DNA of 6,177 nucleotides from contig JAUIAI010000184.1 in assembly GCA_030425615.1 (NCBI GenBank), positions 1 through 6,177 of the forward strand. Direction: 5' to 3'. Within the stretch, counting starts at the first letter, position 1. Each line of letters begins with the position of its first letter. Shown here in pieces: positions 5,328 through 6,177 of this stretch. The notes under the pieces are model-generated. The model was not told the DNA's origin, made no database searches, and was given only the letters and a program-made list of their open reading frames with translations. A program made the translations under genes and the position numbers. Source of the DNA: Gammaproteobacteria bacterium. Its GTDB lineage: Bacteria; Pseudomonadota; Gammaproteobacteria; Burkholderiales; Burkholderiaceae_E.

Positions 5328-6177
5328 ACGCGCGTGTCGAACCCATGGTTTCGTTACGTCATTGCCCATCGCCGGCAAAGATCAATCTCTGCCTTCACGT
5401 GCTCGGGCGACGCGACGACGGTTACCACGAGATCGAGACCGTGTTCGATCTCATCGACCTCCAGGACGAGTTGTCCTTCACCCTACGCAGCGACAGCGCC
5501 ATCATGCGGCGCGGTGACGTCCACGGTCTGGCCCAGGATGCAGACCTCAGCGTGCGCGCCGCGCGCCTGTTCGCCGCGGCCACGGGTACCCAGTACGGCG
5601 TGGACATCGACATCCAGAAGCGCATCCCCATGGGCGGCGGGCTCGGCGGCGGCAGCAGCAACGCGGCCACCACCCTGCTGGCGCTGAACCGTCTCTGGGG
5701 CGTGCACTGGCCGGTGGCCCGGCTTGCCCGGCTCGCGCTTCAGCTCGGCGCCGACGTCCCGGTTTTCGTGCACGGCACGGCTGCCCACGCCACCGGCATC
5801 GGCGAGAAGCTCGAACCTCTGGATCTGCCCGAGCAGCCCTACGTCCTGGTGGCGCCCCCGGCCCTGGTGCCCACGAGCGAGATCTTCGGGGCCCCCGAAT
5901 TGACACGGGATTCGAAACCCCTCAAAATCCCCGTCTTTTCGCGAAGCCAGATTGGCGAGCACGGTCACAACGACCTCGAACCCGTGGCGTGTGACCGGTA
6001 CCCGGCAGTGGCCAAGGCCCTGCGGGCCCTCAACCGATTCGCAAGCCGGGGCGCAGCCACGCGGCGAGGCGGCTCGGCCGGGGCAGGCGCCTCCCAGCTA
6101 GAGGATGCCGCGGTGGGTTGGCGGCAGGCTCGTATGAGCGGTTCGGGGGCCTGTGTGTTCCTGCCGGTTGCCAATTG
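5324..6177 (+). CDS. ispE: 4-diphosphocytidyl-2-C-methyl-D-erythritol kinase, 3' end outside window
   Basis: The frame from ATG 5324 is open for 284 codons to the right edge, so the last residues are missing. It is a GHMP-family kinase: PSPAKINLCLHVLGRR at 15-30 holds the catalytic Lys19, PMGGGLGGGSSNAATTLLAL at 102-121 is the glycine-rich ATP-binding loop, LGADVPVF at 141-148 holds the catalytic Asp144, HNDLEPV at 215-221 is conserved, and RMSGSGACVF at 270-279 is the C-terminal GHMP motif. The enzyme phosphorylates the 2-hydroxyl of CDP-methylerythritol in the cytosolic MEP pathway to isopentenyl diphosphate. Family members are about 280-290 residues long, but here residue 284 is reached shortly after SGSGACVF. 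The excess is explained by an insertion of roughly 25-30 residues around 241-268, described separately. The gene overlaps lolB by 4 bases and has its own strong Shine-Dalgarno. In Pseudomonas a tRNA-Gln and prs follow ispE; that region is outside this window. Confidence 0.95.
   Translation, partial: MNARVEPMVSLRHCPSPAKINLCLHVLGRRDDGYHEIETVFDLIDLQDELSFTLRSDSAIMRRGDVHGLAQDADLSVRAARLFAAATGTQYGVDIDIQKRIPMGGGLGGGSSNAATTLLALNRLWGVHWPVARLARLALQLGADVPVFVHGTAAHATGIGEKLEPLDLPEQPYVLVAPPALVPTSEIFGAPELTRDSKPLKIPVFSRSQIGEHGHNDLEPVACDRYPAVAKALRALNRFASRGAATRRGGSAGAGASQLEDAAVGWRQARMSGSGACVFLPVAN
6044..6127 (+). other. Extra in-frame segment within ispE (about residues 241-268)
   Basis: Between the conserved helix ending NRFA and the motif ARMSGSGACVF lies a Gly/Ala/Ser/Arg-rich segment (SRGAATRRGGSAGAGASQLE and the residues after it). 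In IspE proteins as I know them these two blocks nearly abut. The segment keeps the reading frame. It contains inverted repeats GAGGCG/CGCCTC (6066-6071, 6088-6093) and GCCGC/GCGGC (6107-6111, 6121-6125). It may be a flexible surface loop or the remnant of a small palindromic element inserted in frame. Its boundaries are estimated from memory of the family, not from an alignment. Confidence 0.5.

Noticed and set aside
5278..5687. Short plus-strand frames over the lolB-ispE junction
   Set aside because: They are out of frame with ispE, which starts at 5324 with a strong Shine-Dalgarno and runs open to the window edge with all GHMP motifs.
1..6177. Search for tRNA/rRNA genes, CRISPR repeats, transposase or integrase genes, and tandem repeats
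   Set aside because: None were seen; base composition and codon use look uniform across the window, so there is no sign of a recently acquired island.

Overview
This window looks like ordinary chromosomal DNA from a high-GC gammaproteobacterium. I base that on the strongly G/C-biased third codon positions, the presence of lolB (the outer-membrane lipoprotein receptor of Gram-negatives), and the gene order TPR lipoprotein - lolB - ispE, which is the order known in Pseudomonas (PA4667-PA4668-PA4669). The exact genus cannot be read from the sequence. Five protein genes are supported, and two of them run off the window edges. No RNA gene, CRISPR array, insertion sequence, integrase or phage gene is visible.

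Layout. Positions 1-1691 (minus strand) hold the first 563 codons of a bacterial dynamin-like GTPase; its 3' end lies outside the window. Positions 1692-2064 are a 373-base non-coding stretch with a 9-bp inverted repeat next to an extended -10-like sequence, probably control DNA for the GTPase. Positions 2065-2877 (minus) encode MutM, the 8-oxoguanine DNA glycosylase, with a GTG start. A 45-base divergent gap (2878-2922) separates mutM from a plus-strand operon. That operon holds a 611-residue TPR outer-membrane lipoprotein similar to LbcA (2923-4758), LolB (4758-5327) and IspE (5324-6177, cut by the right edge). The operon genes overlap by 1 and 4 bases, so co-transcription and translational coupling are likely.

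How the genes relate. The plus-strand operon mixes envelope functions with isoprenoid precursor synthesis. LolB inserts lipoproteins, probably including its own TPR neighbour, into the outer membrane. IspE makes precursors of undecaprenyl phosphate, quinones and other isoprenoids. On the minus strand, mutM is a base-excision repair gene and the dynamin-like GTPase is a membrane- or nucleoid-associated large GTPase of uncertain role.

No clearly new multi-gene system is present. The points most worth a second look are an in-frame insertion of roughly 25-30 residues in IspE just before its last conserved ATP-fold motif; a predicted promoter that would make the TPR lipoprotein mRNA leaderless; a possible 8-codon leader peptide overlapping the mutM start; the hairpin/operator-like dyad upstream of the GTPase gene; and a non-canonical P-loop in that GTPase.
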